A stretch of 64,000 nucleotides of DNA from Erythrobacter sp. YJ-T3-07 (GTDB lineage: Bacteria > Pseudomonadota > Alphaproteobacteria > Sphingomonadales > Sphingomonadaceae), in assembly GCF_015999305.1 (NCBI RefSeq), contig NZ_JAEAGP010000001.1:1984001-2048000 (forward strand), read 5' to 3'. The position numbers and the translations under genes were made by a program. Below are positions 43,637 through 52,649 of this stretch, piece after piece. The notes beneath the pieces are model-generated. The model searched no databases. It had not been told where the DNA came from and saw only the letters and a program-made list of their open reading frames with translations. Each line of letters begins with the position of its first letter. Position 1 is the stretch's first letter.

Positions 43637-44532
43637 GCAACCTGACCAGCATGAGCAAAAAAGACACCGCACCCAAATCCGGCGAGGACGAGAAGGTCAA
43701 CTGGTTCGCCGAATTCCGCGGGCTGGCGCTGATGCTGCTCGCGGTACTGGCGTTTCACAGCTTCGTCGCGAAGCCGTTCTTCATCCCCTCGACCAGCATG
43801 ATGCCCAACCTGCTGGTGGGCGACCAGCTGATCGTCAGCCGCTATCCTTACGGCTATAACTGGTCTTCGGTGACCTTCCACATGCTGCCGCGCGGCAACT
43901 GGCGCATTTTCGGCGGGACGCCGGAATATGGCGACATCGTCATCCCGACCCATCCGCAGCGCAGCGAAGACTACATCAAGCGCGTGGTCGCGCTGCCGGG
44001 TGACCGGATCGCGGTGAAGAACGGGCAGATCATCCTCAATGGCAAGCCTGTGCCGCAGAAGGTCGAGCCTGCGATGCTGCTGCCGATCGATCTCAATTCG
44101 CCCTGCCAGGGCCCCGGCTTCACCACCGTCACCGGCCCCGACGGCACCCGCAAGTGCCGCGTTCCGGTCGAACGCGAGACGATGCCCAACGGTGCGAGCT
44201 ACCTGATCATCGACGCGCTGCCCGACCAGCCGCTCGACAATTACCCTGAGATTCAGGTGCCCGACGATGCGGTGTTCGTGATGGGCGACAACCGCGATGC
44301 CTCGGCCGACAGCCGCGCCTCGATCGCCAATCAGGGCCTGGGTGGACCCGTCCCGCTCGCCAATATCGGCGGCCGCGCGGAGTTCATCACCTATTCGCTG
44401 GACGGTTCGGCAAGCTGGAATCCGTTCACCTGGTTCGGCGCGATGCGCGGCGACCGGGCGTTCACCACGCTGCGCCCGACCAAGTCAGATGACGCCGCCA
44501 AGGCCGTCGAAGACACCGGCAAGGGCGTCTGA
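43633..44532 (+). CDS. lepB: Signal peptidase I
   Basis: 299 residues. Membrane-anchored Ser/Lys protease that cleaves signal peptides of exported proteins. One N-terminal helix ([19 protein letters not shown]), catalytic S55 in [12 protein letters not shown] and K116 in [12 protein letters not shown], and [12 protein letters not shown] (box E). Starts within the acpS stop. Confidence 0.95.
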   Translation: MSNLTSMSKKDTAPKSGEDEKVNWFAEFRGLALMLLAVLAFHSFVAKPFFIPSTSMMPNLLVGDQLIVSRYPYGYNWSSVTFHMLPRGNWRIFGGTPEYGDIVIPTHPQRSEDYIKRVVALPGDRIAVKNGQIILNGKPVPQKVEPAMLLPIDLNSPCQGPGFTTVTGPDGTRKCRVPVERETMPNGASYLIIDALPDQPLDNYPEIQVPDDAVFVMGDNRDASADSRASIANQGLGGPVPLANIGGRAEFITYSLDGSASWNPFTWFGAMRGDRAFTTLRPTKSDDAAKAVEDTGKGV

Positions 44533-44542
44533 CCGGACCCCC

Positions 44543-45709
44543 ATGGCACAGCCTGACGATCCTTCGCGCGAGTCCGCAACGCCGGACAGCACCCGCGGCC
44601 TCGATACCGATGGCGAATACGAGGGCTGGGACGACGCCAGCCCGGCCTACATCTCCAATCCTCAACTGAGGCTGGAGATGCACAAGGCGCTGGTGTGGGT
44701 CGGGGTGATCGGCCTCACCGCGCTGGCGGTCTATATCTCGCAATCGCTGCTGGTGATCTTCGCCGCGCTGGTGTTTGCCTCGATGATCGACGGCGGCGCG
44801 CGCCTGATCGGCCGCTATCTGCCGATCCCGCGCACCTTGCGGATCGTCATGGTCCTGCTGCTCGCGATCGCGTTCCTCGTCTGGCTTGGCTATTTCGCAG
44901 GCTCGCAGATCGCCGAACAGGCGGCCACCCTGCCCGCGATCGTCGAGAAGCAGCTGAACGAGATCATCGCGCTGGCCCAGAAAAACGGCATGCAGGTGTC
45001 CCTGTCCGACGCGCAGTCGATGGCGAACCAGGTGGTCAGCGGCGTGGGCACCGTAACCCGCGCGATCGGCGGAATTGCTGGCATCATCGGTACGACCGCG
45101 ATCATCCTGATTATCGGCATCTATGTCGCGCTCGAACCCAACCTCTACGAACGCGGTGTCGAGTGGATGGCCCCGCGTGGGGAGCGCAGCGAACTGCGCA
45201 AGACGCTGGCCGAAATGGCGCTGACGCTTCGCCGCCTGATGGCGGGTCGGATCGTGGGCATGGTGTTCGAAGGGTTCTTTACCTGGATCGCGCTGGAGCT
45301 GTTCGACGTGCCGATGGCGGCGCTGCTGGGCATCCTGACCGGGCTGCTGGCATTCATTCCCAATATCGGCGCGGTCGTTTCCGGCTTGCTGATGGCGACC
45401 GTTGGCTTCTCGGTCAGCATGGAAACCGGGCTGGCCGCCGTGGCGATCTATTTCGTGGTCCAGACCTTCGATGGCTACGTCGTCATTCCGATGATCGCCC
45501 GCAAGACGGTCGACCTGCCGCCCGCGCTGGTGCTCGGCGCGCAGCTGATCATGGGGCTGCTGTTCGGCATTATCGGCCTGCTGCTGGCCGACCCGCTGCT
45601 CGCCATGCTCAAGGTCGCGCTGGTGCGCCGGTCGGAAGCGAACCAGGCCGCGCAGGACAGCGAATACGCCGCAGCCGCTGCGGCCGCCGCAAGCCGCGCG
45701 GACGCATAG
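44543..45709 (+). CDS. AI-2E family transporter
   Basis: 388 residues, about eight membrane helices. Family members (YdiK/PerM-like) have GLTALAVYISQSLLVIFAALVFA at the start and GLLAFIPNIGAVVSG plus IPMIARKTVDLPPALVLGAQLIMG near the end. Substrate is uncertain; some export autoinducer-2, others Na+/H+ exchange. It ends in an Ala-rich tail. Ten bases after lepB. Confidence 0.85.
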   Translation: MAQPDDPSRESATPDSTRGLDTDGEYEGWDDASPAYISNPQLRLEMHKALVWVGVIGLTALAVYISQSLLVIFAALVFASMIDGGARLIGRYLPIPRTLRIVMVLLLAIAFLVWLGYFAGSQIAEQAATLPAIVEKQLNEIIALAQKNGMQVSLSDAQSMANQVVSGVGTVTRAIGGIAGIIGTTAIILIIGIYVALEPNLYERGVEWMAPRGERSELRKTLAEMALTLRRLMAGRIVGMVFEGFFTWIALELFDVPMAALLGILTGLLAFIPNIGAVVSGLLMATVGFSVSMETGLAAVAIYFVVQTFDGYVVIPMIARKTVDLPPALVLGAQLIMGLLFGIIGLLLADPLLAMLKVALVRRSEANQAAQDSEYAAAAAAAASRADA

Positions 45710-45722
45710 GGGGAAAACACGG

Positions 45723-46943
45723 ATGGTACGCGCATTTCTCTATTTCATCGCGACGATGATCGTGCTCGTCATCATCGGACTGTTCGCGCTCAATTACTGG
45801 TCCGACAAGGCGACCGAGATCGCCTTCGTCCCCAACACCAAGTTCGTCGAGCAGGAGGCACTGGCCGAGAACGCCTATGCCGACCCGGACATGTGGTATT
45901 CGCGCCCGGGCATCGGCACCAATGACCCCGCGCGCTACCAGCCCGCGATCGCCGAGACGCAGAACCCCCTGCCCCGCAGCGAGGACGAGCGCACGCTGGT
46001 GGAGCAGGCGAGCGAGGCCGGATCACGCCGCGTCACCGCCGACGACGAGCAGGGCGCACCGCCCTTCGCGGTCTTCTTCGTGCACCCGACCAGCTACATC
46101 CCGACCAATCTCGACCGCGACATCCAGTGGAACGCGAAGCTGGGCAACAAGGAGGCGGAAGACCGCGCCACCCTGTTCCTGCGCGGGCTCGCCAGCCCGT
46201 TCAACCGCGCTGCCGAGATCTGGGCGCCCAAGTATCGCCAGGCGACAGTCGGTGCCTTCATCACCGACAAGCCCGAGGCGGAGCAGGCGATCGACGCGGC
46301 CTACCGCGATGTCGAGCAGTCGTTCGATTATTTCCTCGAAAGCGTGGGCAAGGATCGCCCGATCATCCTCGCCGGGCACAGCCAGGGATCGCTCCACCTG
46401 CTGCGGCTGCTGCGCGAGCGGATCAAGGGCCGCCCGGTGGAGAACCGCATCGCGGCGGTCTACGCGGTCGGCTGGCCGATCTCTATCGACCACGACCTGC
46501 CCGTGCTGCCGCTCCCCGCGTGCGAGCGTGCCAACGAGGCAGGCTGCATCCTCAGCTGGGTGAGCTTCGCCGATGATGGCGATCCGACGCAGCTGCTCAG
46601 CCGCTACCGGGCGAGCCCCGGCTTCGACGGGGAGCCGCGCGGCAACGGAGCGATCCTGTGCGTCAATCCGATCACCGGGTTCGCGAACAGCGCCGCTCCG
46701 GCGGACGACAACAAGGGCACGCTGGTGCCGAGCGAAGATCTGACCTCGGGTGAGTTGGTCGCCGGTGCGGTCGGCGCGCGGTGCGACGAACAGGGCATCC
46801 TGCGGATCGGCGACCCGCCCGAAATGGGCTCTGCCGTGCTGCCCGGCAGGAACTACCACGTCTACGACATCCCGCTGTTCTGGCGGAACCTGCAGGACGA
46901 TGTGGTCACGCGCGTACGCGAATGGACAGCCGCGAACTCGTAG
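45723..46943 (+). CDS. DUF3089 alpha/beta hydrolase-like protein
   Basis: 406 residues. One N-terminal membrane helix (FLYFIATMIVLVIIGLFALNYW), then a DUF3089 domain: FAVFFVHPTSYI, the nucleophile elbow AGHSQGS (Ser220), and a final HVYDIPLFWRNLQ. Probably a periplasmic-facing esterase or lipase; substrate unknown. Its end overlaps ruvX by 22 bases. Confidence 0.8.
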   Translation: MVRAFLYFIATMIVLVIIGLFALNYWSDKATEIAFVPNTKFVEQEALAENAYADPDMWYSRPGIGTNDPARYQPAIAETQNPLPRSEDERTLVEQASEAGSRRVTADDEQGAPPFAVFFVHPTSYIPTNLDRDIQWNAKLGNKEAEDRATLFLRGLASPFNRAAEIWAPKYRQATVGAFITDKPEAEQAIDAAYRDVEQSFDYFLESVGKDRPIILAGHSQGSLHLLRLLRERIKGRPVENRIAAVYAVGWPISIDHDLPVLPLPACERANEAGCILSWVSFADDGDPTQLLSRYRASPGFDGEPRGNGAILCVNPITGFANSAAPADDNKGTLVPSEDLTSGELVAGAVGARCDEQGILRIGDPPEMGSAVLPGRNYHVYDIPLFWRNLQDDVVTRVREWTAANS

Positions 46944-47410
46944 GGGAGAGTGCCGCCGGTTTGGCCGAGACGCTGCCCGACGGGGGCGCGTTGATCGGGC
47001 TGGACCTTGGCACCAAGACCATCGGCATCGCGGTGTGCGATGCGGGCTGGCGCTTCGCCTCCGCACTCAAGACATTGCCGCGCGGCAAGTTCGGGCGTGA
47101 TCGCGACGAGCTGCGCAAGCTGATCGAGGCGCGCAACATTCGCGGGATCGTAATCGGCCTGCCGCGCAACATGGATGGCAGCGAAGGCCCGCGCGCGCAG
47201 GCGAGCCGCGCCTATGCCCGCAATCTTGCCGAAGCCTTTAGCCTGCCGGTGCTGCTGTGGGACGAACGCTGGTCGACCAAGAGCGCCGAGGACGCGATGA
47301 TCGGGCTCGATGTCAGTCGCCGCAAGCGGGCCGAGCGGATCGATGCCGAGGCCGCGACGATCATCCTGCAGGGGGCGATCGATGCGGCGACGGGATCGCC
47401 GCTACTCTGA
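46922..47410 (+). CDS. ruvX: Holliday junction resolvase-like protein RuvX (YqgF)
   Basis: 162 residues, RNase H fold. GLDLGTKTIGIAVCD carries the first catalytic Asp; GIVIGLPRNMDGSEGPRA, LLWDERWSTKSAE and IDAEAATIIL follow. Required for pre-16S rRNA processing in bacteria. Ends with a 9-base overlap with the convergent cupin-like gene. Confidence 0.92.
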   Translation: MDSRELVGESAAGLAETLPDGGALIGLDLGTKTIGIAVCDAGWRFASALKTLPRGKFGRDRDELRKLIEARNIRGIVIGLPRNMDGSEGPRAQASRAYARNLAEAFSLPVLLWDERWSTKSAEDAMIGLDVSRRKRAERIDAEAATIILQGAIDAATGSPLL

Positions 47411-48187
47411 CCGGATCATTGCACTCGCCACCCGCCGCATCGCAGCACTGGGGTGATGTGTCGTAAAATGCTGCGCACAATGTCTCGCATCCTCCCCGCC
47501 CAGCGCCACACCCAGCCTTAGCAAGACCTCGTTCGCGCTCGCATTGAGCACGCCCGTAATCCGGCCTGCTTCGGTATCGAAACGGTACTGGTCGAACCAC
47601 CCTTGCGCGGGGTTTGCGGCGCAGATGTTGAGCGAAACGGACAAACTCTCGGGCGGATGCTGGCAATGCACGTCGCGGTGCGCACGATAATGCAGCACGC
47701 GCCCCTCGCTCAGCCGCGATCGTTCGACGAACCGCAGATCGACGTGCTCTCCGACCTCTCCCGAGACGCTCGCGTAGTCGTACTCCCAGTAATCGCTGAC
47801 GTAGCCCGGGCCGAAATAGCCGACGGTCAGGAAATCGAAATTGTGGTCGTGCGGCAGGCCGTAGACGAAACTTGCCGCGCCGCTCGCCTCAAAGGCCGGA
47901 TCGCCGCGCGCGGGCCAGATATTCGCGCGCAGGAAATATCCGTTGCGCGGCCCTGCCAGCATGAGCGCCTGCGGGCCGTAACCGCTTGCCTGATCGTCGG
48001 CACCGGCCAATAGATCGATCAGCAGATCGCCGAGGAAACGGCGATTGGCCGCCAGCCCGGCGAGCAGCGATGCGGCATGGAGCAGCGAACCCTCGTCCCC
48101 CGGATCGAAGCCGTGTTCGTCCAGCTGCGCGATGCACTCTGCGAGTGTCAGCGGGGTACAAAAGGGTGGCGTCAGCGCACGAGGCAT
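47402..48187 (-). CDS. Uncharacterised protein with cupin-like His motif (A)
   Basis: 261 residues. A helical N-terminus (SLLHAASLLAGLAANRRFLGDLLIDLL), then a beta-rich core with H113-D114-H115 in GLPHDHNFDFLTVGYFGPGY, E135 in DYWEYD, and a second His cluster (H166, H170, H174) in LHYRAHRDVHCQHPPESLSVSLN. This H-x-H...E...H layout resembles a metal-binding cupin of the dioxygenase kind. No named family could be assigned. Overlaps the upstream gene B by 16 bases, so translation is coupled, and ruvX by 9 on the other strand. Confidence 0.72.
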   Translation of the reverse strand: MPRALTPPFCTPLTLAECIAQLDEHGFDPGDEGSLLHAASLLAGLAANRRFLGDLLIDLLAGADDQASGYGPQALMLAGPRNGYFLRANIWPARGDPAFEASGAASFVYGLPHDHNFDFLTVGYFGPGYVSDYWEYDYASVSGEVGEHVDLRFVERSRLSEGRVLHYRAHRDVHCQHPPESLSVSLNICAANPAQGWFDQYRFDTEAGRITGVLNASANEVLLRLGVALGGEDARHCAQHFTTHHPSAAMRRVASAMIRSE

Positions 48188-49137
48188 CGGCTCTCCCGCA
48201 ACTTGGCAAGCTGTGGATAACTTGTGCATAGCCTGTGACGAAGTGCAGCGGCCTCGCGCGCCAGCGGATCGCTGGCACACTCCGCAATCGCGCACAGAGC
48301 CGCGAATCCACTGGCTGTGTCGAGCGCGAGTGCCTGTCGCAGCGCCTGCCACCGGGCTCCCTCTCCCGCTTGTCCACAGCCCCCTTCCCCGCAGGCATAG
48401 CGCGCGAGAGCGGGCGCAGCGTCGGTTCGCCCCATCGCGCCCAGCAATGCAGCAGCCAGTTCCGAGCGCCCGTCTGCGGCGCTCGGCGAGGCGCGGTGGA
48501 CGATCTGCCCGGTTGCCAGCTCCACCTCTCGCGTCGCGCGCGAATGGGCGGGCTCGCGTGCGACCCGCAGCAACACCAGGGGCGCATCCAGAGCGGTAAC
48601 GGCGCGGGAATGATCGGCATCGCCGGTCAGAACCGTGCCGGGCGCAAGGCGAAGTTCTTGCGCGACAGGCGGCGCACCGTCGCGCCGTGTGTAACGGACC
48701 GCTGCCCCCTGCCCTGCCAGCACCACCTCCCGCCGATCGCAATCGGAAAACGCGATGGTGCGCGGCGCTCTCGCAGCATCCGGCTCGACCAGAACAAGCG
48801 CCAGCGTCACCGACCCGTCGCGGTGGATGTGGACGATCCCCTGCCCTCCGGCGTAGCTGTGCCGAAAGGGCAATTGCGCCAGTGGCTGGTCACGCCAGGC
48901 GGCCAGCATGGTCGCGATGAACTGTGCAACGAACTCCTGCGCGCCGTCGTCATCGATCAGGGCTCGCAATGCGCCGCAGCGCGCGAAATCACCGGTGTCT
49001 CGCAAGGTCCGGCAATCGGCCAGAACCCGCTCGACCTGTGGCCGCGCCTGCCACTCGGCCAGCGCGGCCAGCACGCGATCCTGCGCCGCGGCCTGGGCAC
49101 CGCGATCGCGCGCAAAATCGCGCAGCTGCGGATCCAC
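48172..49137 (-). CDS. Uncharacterised protein with cupin-like motif (B)
   Basis: About 321 residues from a GTG at 49137 chosen for the GAAGG ribosome binding site 5 bases upstream, 20 bases after the peptide gene. No ATG is near the start. Domains: helical N-terminus (to about 90), a beta-rich core with H103-I-H105 (GQGIVHIHRDGSVTLALVL) and a later H176 (TGDADHSRAV), like cupin motifs 1 and 2, then a helical Ala/Arg-rich C-terminal third with several Cys (CGEGGCG). A GTG at 49143 is an alternative start. Function unknown. Confidence 0.65.
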   Translation of the reverse strand: MDPQLRDFARDRGAQAAAQDRVLAALAEWQARPQVERVLADCRTLRDTGDFARCGALRALIDDDGAQEFVAQFIATMLAAWRDQPLAQLPFRHSYAGGQGIVHIHRDGSVTLALVLVEPDAARAPRTIAFSDCDRREVVLAGQGAAVRYTRRDGAPPVAQELRLAPGTVLTGDADHSRAVTALDAPLVLLRVAREPAHSRATREVELATGQIVHRASPSAADGRSELAAALLGAMGRTDAAPALARYACGEGGCGQAGEGARWQALRQALALDTASGFAALCAIAECASDPLAREAAALRHRLCTSYPQLAKLRESRCLVR

Positions 49138-49157
49138 CTGCACCTTCGGCGGGCCGC

Positions 49158-49328
49158 CTAGAACAGCTTGCCCGGCCCATCGGGCGGGAAGGTTTCGTAG
49201 AGGTAGACCATCAGGATCACGACCCGGTCGTCGGTCGCCGCGCTGGCCAGATCGGACAGGCTTCCGATCAGGCCGGGCGCGTCGATCAGGCCCGGCAGGC
49301 TGTCGAGAGAAAGCTTGGGCAGGTTCAT
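49158..49328 (-). CDS. 56-residue peptide gene upstream of the cupin-like pair
   Basis: Encodes MNLPKLSLDSLPGLIDAPGL followed by IGSLSDLASAATDDRVVILM and VYLYETFPPDGPGKLF. Ribosome binding site GGGAG lies 8 bases before the ATG. The N-terminal half is Leu/Pro/Gly-rich and amphipathic; the C-terminal half is a hydrophobic strand DDRVVILMVYLYE then Pro/Gly. No Cys, no signal peptide. It is first in the three-gene unit with A and B. Could be a precursor peptide, a small regulatory protein, or a subunit. Not long enough for most automated calls, but codon use and spacing support it. Confidence 0.72.
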   Translation of the reverse strand: MNLPKLSLDSLPGLIDAPGLIGSLSDLASAATDDRVVILMVYLYETFPPDGPGKLF

Positions 49329-49350
49329 CGATGTTGCTCCCTTGCATGGC

Positions 49351-49370
49351 GCGCGGCTCCCCTGCCGCGC
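49351..49370 (-). promoter_or_regulatory. Leader hairpin upstream of the peptide gene
   Basis: A 7-bp GC stem (GCGCGGC/GCCGCGC) with a 6-base loop (AGGGGA on the minus strand) lies 22 bases before the start codon. The A/G-rich loop resembles a ribosome binding site or a protein-binding hairpin. Upstream (about 49410) TTTAAT resembles a -10 without a convincing -35. Confidence 0.4.
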
Positions 49371-49451
49371 GGTCCAAATGATCCCGCGAAGCCCCGGCCC
49401 AGGCGAATTAAAACATTGTCATCGCCGCCATCTCCGGACAGATGACCGCGC

Positions 49452-49931
49452 ATGGAGAAAGAGGCCCCACATCGCGATCCGTCGAACGTGTTCGACCCGG
49501 AAAAAGCTGCGCCCTTCCTGTTTGCGGGCGGACACCCGGGCTGGCTGGGACTGACCTATCTCGGCCACGGAGAGGACTGGACCGAAATCAGGCTGCCCTG
49601 GCGCGAAGAGCTGATGGGCGACGATGTGCGGCGTGTGATAGCCTCAGGCCCAATCTTTTCGATGCTCGACATGGGTGGCGGCATCGCGATCTGGACCCGC
49701 GCGCGCCGCTTCGTGCCGATCGCCACGCTGGACATGCGGGTCGACTACCAGCGCCCGGCGGGCGAGCGGGCGGATGTGATTGCGCGGTGCGAATGCTACC
49801 GCACCACGCGCTCCGCAGCCTTCGTGCGCGGAATCGCGCATGACGGTAATCCAGACGATCCTGTAGCGACGATGGCGGCGGTCTACATGACCATCGGCGA
49901 TTTCAATCCGGCGGGGGCGAAGAATGACTGA
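49452..49931 (+). CDS. PaaI-type hotdog thioesterase (1)
   Basis: 159 residues, hotdog fold. PFLFAGGHPGWLGLTYLGHG and SMLDMGGGIAIWTR (with the conserved Gly/Asp region of the central helix), then LDMRVDYQRPA. Hydrolyses acyl-CoA thioesters by family. Overlaps the next thioesterase by 8 bases. Confidence 0.82.
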   Translation: MEKEAPHRDPSNVFDPEKAAPFLFAGGHPGWLGLTYLGHGEDWTEIRLPWREELMGDDVRRVIASGPIFSMLDMGGGIAIWTRARRFVPIATLDMRVDYQRPAGERADVIARCECYRTTRSAAFVRGIAHDGNPDDPVATMAAVYMTIGDFNPAGAKND

Positions 49932-50352
49932 GACTGCCGAACCCGAGATCGACCTTCTCTCGCACTACGCCCGCTCGCTCGGCATCGAAGTCTCCGGTTT
50001 CGAGGACGGCGTGCCGGTGCTGTGCGTTTCCGGAATCGACGCGATCGAAGGGCGTCCCGGCCACTTCCACGGCGGTGCGACCAGCGGGCTGATGGAAACC
50101 GCCGCCTACGCGCTGCTGCGGCTGGCGCTGCACGAGCGCGGCGAGCATGCCCAGCTCAAGCCGATCAACATCACCGTGCAGTTCCTCGCCGCAGCGAAGA
50201 AGGAACCGCTGTTTGCCAAGGCGCGGATCACGAAGCTCGGCCGCCGCAGCGCGAACGTGACCGTCGAGGCATGGCAGGAAGAGCGCGACCGCCCGCGCGC
50301 AAGCGCGGTGATGAACGTGATGATCGCCCGGAGCGAACCCGACGCCGACTGA
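49924..50352 (+). CDS. PaaI-type hotdog thioesterase (2)
   Basis: 142 residues. GRPGHFHGGATSGLMETAAYALL carries the hotdog central helix with HGG, the PaaI pattern; LKPINITVQFLAAAKKE follows. The two adjacent, distinct genes suggest a heteromer or two substrates. The second start lies inside the first gene. Confidence 0.85.
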   Translation: MTETAEPEIDLLSHYARSLGIEVSGFEDGVPVLCVSGIDAIEGRPGHFHGGATSGLMETAAYALLRLALHERGEHAQLKPINITVQFLAAAKKEPLFAKARITKLGRRSANVTVEAWQEERDRPRASAVMNVMIARSEPDAD

Positions 50353-50369
50353 CGCGGATCGACGAGCGA

Positions 50370-52508
50370 TCAGTTCGCCGGTGCCGCTTCCTCTTCACGC
50401 AAAGGCGCAATCTCTGGCGCAGGCCGCGGCGCATCGGTAGGCGCGTCGATCGGCGGTGCCTCGCGACTGGTGATTCCGCTTTCGTCGGTGGTGATCTCCG
50501 CGCCGTCTTCCGCGATCGATGCCGGAATGTCACTCGCATCGGGCACGTCGAGCGGCTGGACCGGGGCGTTGGGGCTGCGCCGACGCGCGGGTGCGGCATC
50601 GCCGCTGCCCTGCGCCCTGCGCATGAACGCCTTCCAGATGCGCGCCGGCAGCCCCCCGCCGCTGATACCCTTGAGCGGCGTGTTATCGTCGTTGCCGATC
50701 CACACGCCCACCACCAGATCGCCCGCATAGCCCACGAACAGCGCATCGCGGTTGTTCTGGGTGGTGCCGGTCTTTCCGAAGTTGGGCCCCGGCAACTGCG
50801 CCGCGCGCCCCGTCCCGCTGTTGATCGCGGTACGCAGCAACTGCTCGATCTCGCGGTGGGTGGAGGCTGACATGCTGCGCGGTGCGTTGAATATCCGGTC
50901 CCACAGGCCGACCGGTTCACGCACGAACGCCGTCGGGCGGACGGGGTAGGAATTGCCCGCGATTCCCGCATAGGCGGCGGTCAGCTCCATCAGAGACATG
51001 CCTGCGGTGCCCAGCGCCACGCTGGGGTCGCCGCGCGCGATCGGGCTGTTGATGCCGAGGTCGCGGGCAAGGCCGATCACCCGATCGCTGCCAACCTCGT
51101 TGAACAGGCGGACGGTGGCGACATTGCTCGATTTGGCGAAGGCCTGCTCCAGCGTCAGGAAGTCGGAATAGCGATCGTCGTAGTTTTCCGGGCGATAGCT
51201 TCCTTGCGTGAAGGGCCGGTTGCCGATCGGGTCGTCCGGCTTGTAGCCCTCCTGCAGCGCGGCGAGATAGACGAAGGTCTTGAAGGTCGATCCCGGCTGG
51301 CGCGTGGCCATGGTCGCGCGGTTGAAGGCGCTTTGCGAATAATCGGTCCCGCCGATCATCGCGACCACCTCCCCATTCGGACGCATCGCCACCAGCGCGG
51401 CCTGCGCATTGCCCAGCCCCGCTCCGGCGATCACATCGCGCGCAATGTTCTGGAGCCGCGCGTCGAGCGTGGTGGTGAGCGATTGCTGCGCATAGCCCGG
51501 CGATGCACGATCGCGCGCCTCAGGGAGCGCCCAGTCGGCAAAATAGGTGCCCGTGGGCAGGTCGTTGGTCAGCCGCATGTCGAGCGGCGGCGGGCGCATC
51601 GCGTCGGCTTCTTCCTGCGTGAGATAGCCTGCAGAGACCAGGCTCACCTTGACCGCCGCCATCCGTTCAACCGCGCGCTGGTAATGCTGCGAGGGCGCGT
51701 AGGCCGATGGTGCCTTGAGCAGCCCGGCCAGCATCGCCGCCTGATTGGGCTTCAGCTTCTCCGGCTGGCGGTAGAAATAGTGCAGGCTCGCCGCGCGCAG
51801 GCCGTAGGTGTTGTCGCCAAAATAGGCGTTGGAGAGATAGCGCTCGAGGATCTCGTCCTTGGTCAGCCAGGTCTCCAGCCAGAACGCGATCAGCATCTCG
51901 CGCGCCTTGCGGCTCAGCGATTGCTCAGGCGTCAGGAAGGTGAACTTGGCCAGCTGCTGCGTGATCGTGCTCCCCCCTTGCGTCGGCCCGCCGGTCCAGT
52001 TGTTGATCGTCGCGCGTGCAAGGCCGCGCGGATCGACGCCCCAGTGATCGTAGAACCGGCGATCCTCGGTCGCGAGAAAGGCGTTCACCACGTGATCGGG
52101 CAGGCGGTCGACCTCGACCGGCTCGTCATACACAGCGCCGTTGCGCGCGATCGGGGTGCCGTCCGCCGCCAGCAACGTGATCTGCGGCGGGGCGATCGGT
52201 TCGAGAGACTTGGACAGCGGGGCCGTGATCGCCAGCCAGATGACGATAAGGATCAGCAGGAACAGAAACGCCGCCGCACCCCGGATCGCCCAGAACCGCG
52301 TGCTGTGTGCGGTGAGGATATCGATCCCGCGATCCCACAGCGCGGGCCACATGCCAGTTCCGCGCGGGCGCTCGTCGACGAAATCCGGGTCGTCTTCCTC
52401 CCACGGATCGTCGATCATGCTTTCGGACAGGGAGTAATAGCCGGTGTGCCCGACAGGCCCGGCCTCATCCTCCTCGTCGTCGCGCCATGTCCCTCGCGGT
52501 GATGCCAT
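50370..52508 (-). CDS. Class A penicillin-binding protein (PBP1-type)
   Basis: 712 residues. Acidic cytoplasmic N-terminus, one membrane helix at about 75-96 (GAAAFLFLLILIVIWLAI), a GT51 glycosyltransferase domain with E148 (TEDRRFYDHWG) and GGSTITQQLAK, and a transpeptidase domain with S407-x-x-K410 (STFK), S460-S-N (SSN) and K579-T-G (KTGTT). Polymerises and crosslinks peptidoglycan. A Pro/Glu-rich tail of about 80 residues follows. Confidence 0.93.
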   Translation of the reverse strand: MASPRGTWRDDEEDEAGPVGHTGYYSLSESMIDDPWEEDDPDFVDERPRGTGMWPALWDRGIDILTAHSTRFWAIRGAAAFLFLLILIVIWLAITAPLSKSLEPIAPPQITLLAADGTPIARNGAVYDEPVEVDRLPDHVVNAFLATEDRRFYDHWGVDPRGLARATINNWTGGPTQGGSTITQQLAKFTFLTPEQSLSRKAREMLIAFWLETWLTKDEILERYLSNAYFGDNTYGLRAASLHYFYRQPEKLKPNQAAMLAGLLKAPSAYAPSQHYQRAVERMAAVKVSLVSAGYLTQEEADAMRPPPLDMRLTNDLPTGTYFADWALPEARDRASPGYAQQSLTTTLDARLQNIARDVIAGAGLGNAQAALVAMRPNGEVVAMIGGTDYSQSAFNRATMATRQPGSTFKTFVYLAALQEGYKPDDPIGNRPFTQGSYRPENYDDRYSDFLTLEQAFAKSSNVATVRLFNEVGSDRVIGLARDLGINSPIARGDPSVALGTAGMSLMELTAAYAGIAGNSYPVRPTAFVREPVGLWDRIFNAPRSMSASTHREIEQLLRTAINSGTGRAAQLPGPNFGKTGTTQNNRDALFVGYAGDLVVGVWIGNDDNTPLKGISGGGLPARIWKAFMRRAQGSGDAAPARRRSPNAPVQPLDVPDASDIPASIAEDGAEITTDESGITSREAPPIDAPTDAPRPAPEIAPLREEEAAPAN

Positions 52509-52575
52509 GTGCAGCTGAATACAAGAACCACATGAACCACACCAGACGATGCGTGCGGGTGCGAATGCGCACTGC

Positions 52576-52604
52576 TTGCCCGCTCTGCCACGCTGGGCTA
52601 ATTT
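52576..52604 (+). promoter_or_regulatory. Promoter of the 75-residue gene
   Basis: TTGCCC (52576-52581), a 17-bp spacer, and TAATTT (52599-52604) form a plausible sigma-70 promoter 46 bases before the ATG. The rest of the 141-base gap is featureless. Confidence 0.5.
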
Positions 52605-52649
52605 CCGCCGGTTACGAAGCTATCAATCTACCAAAAAGGAAATCCGATA

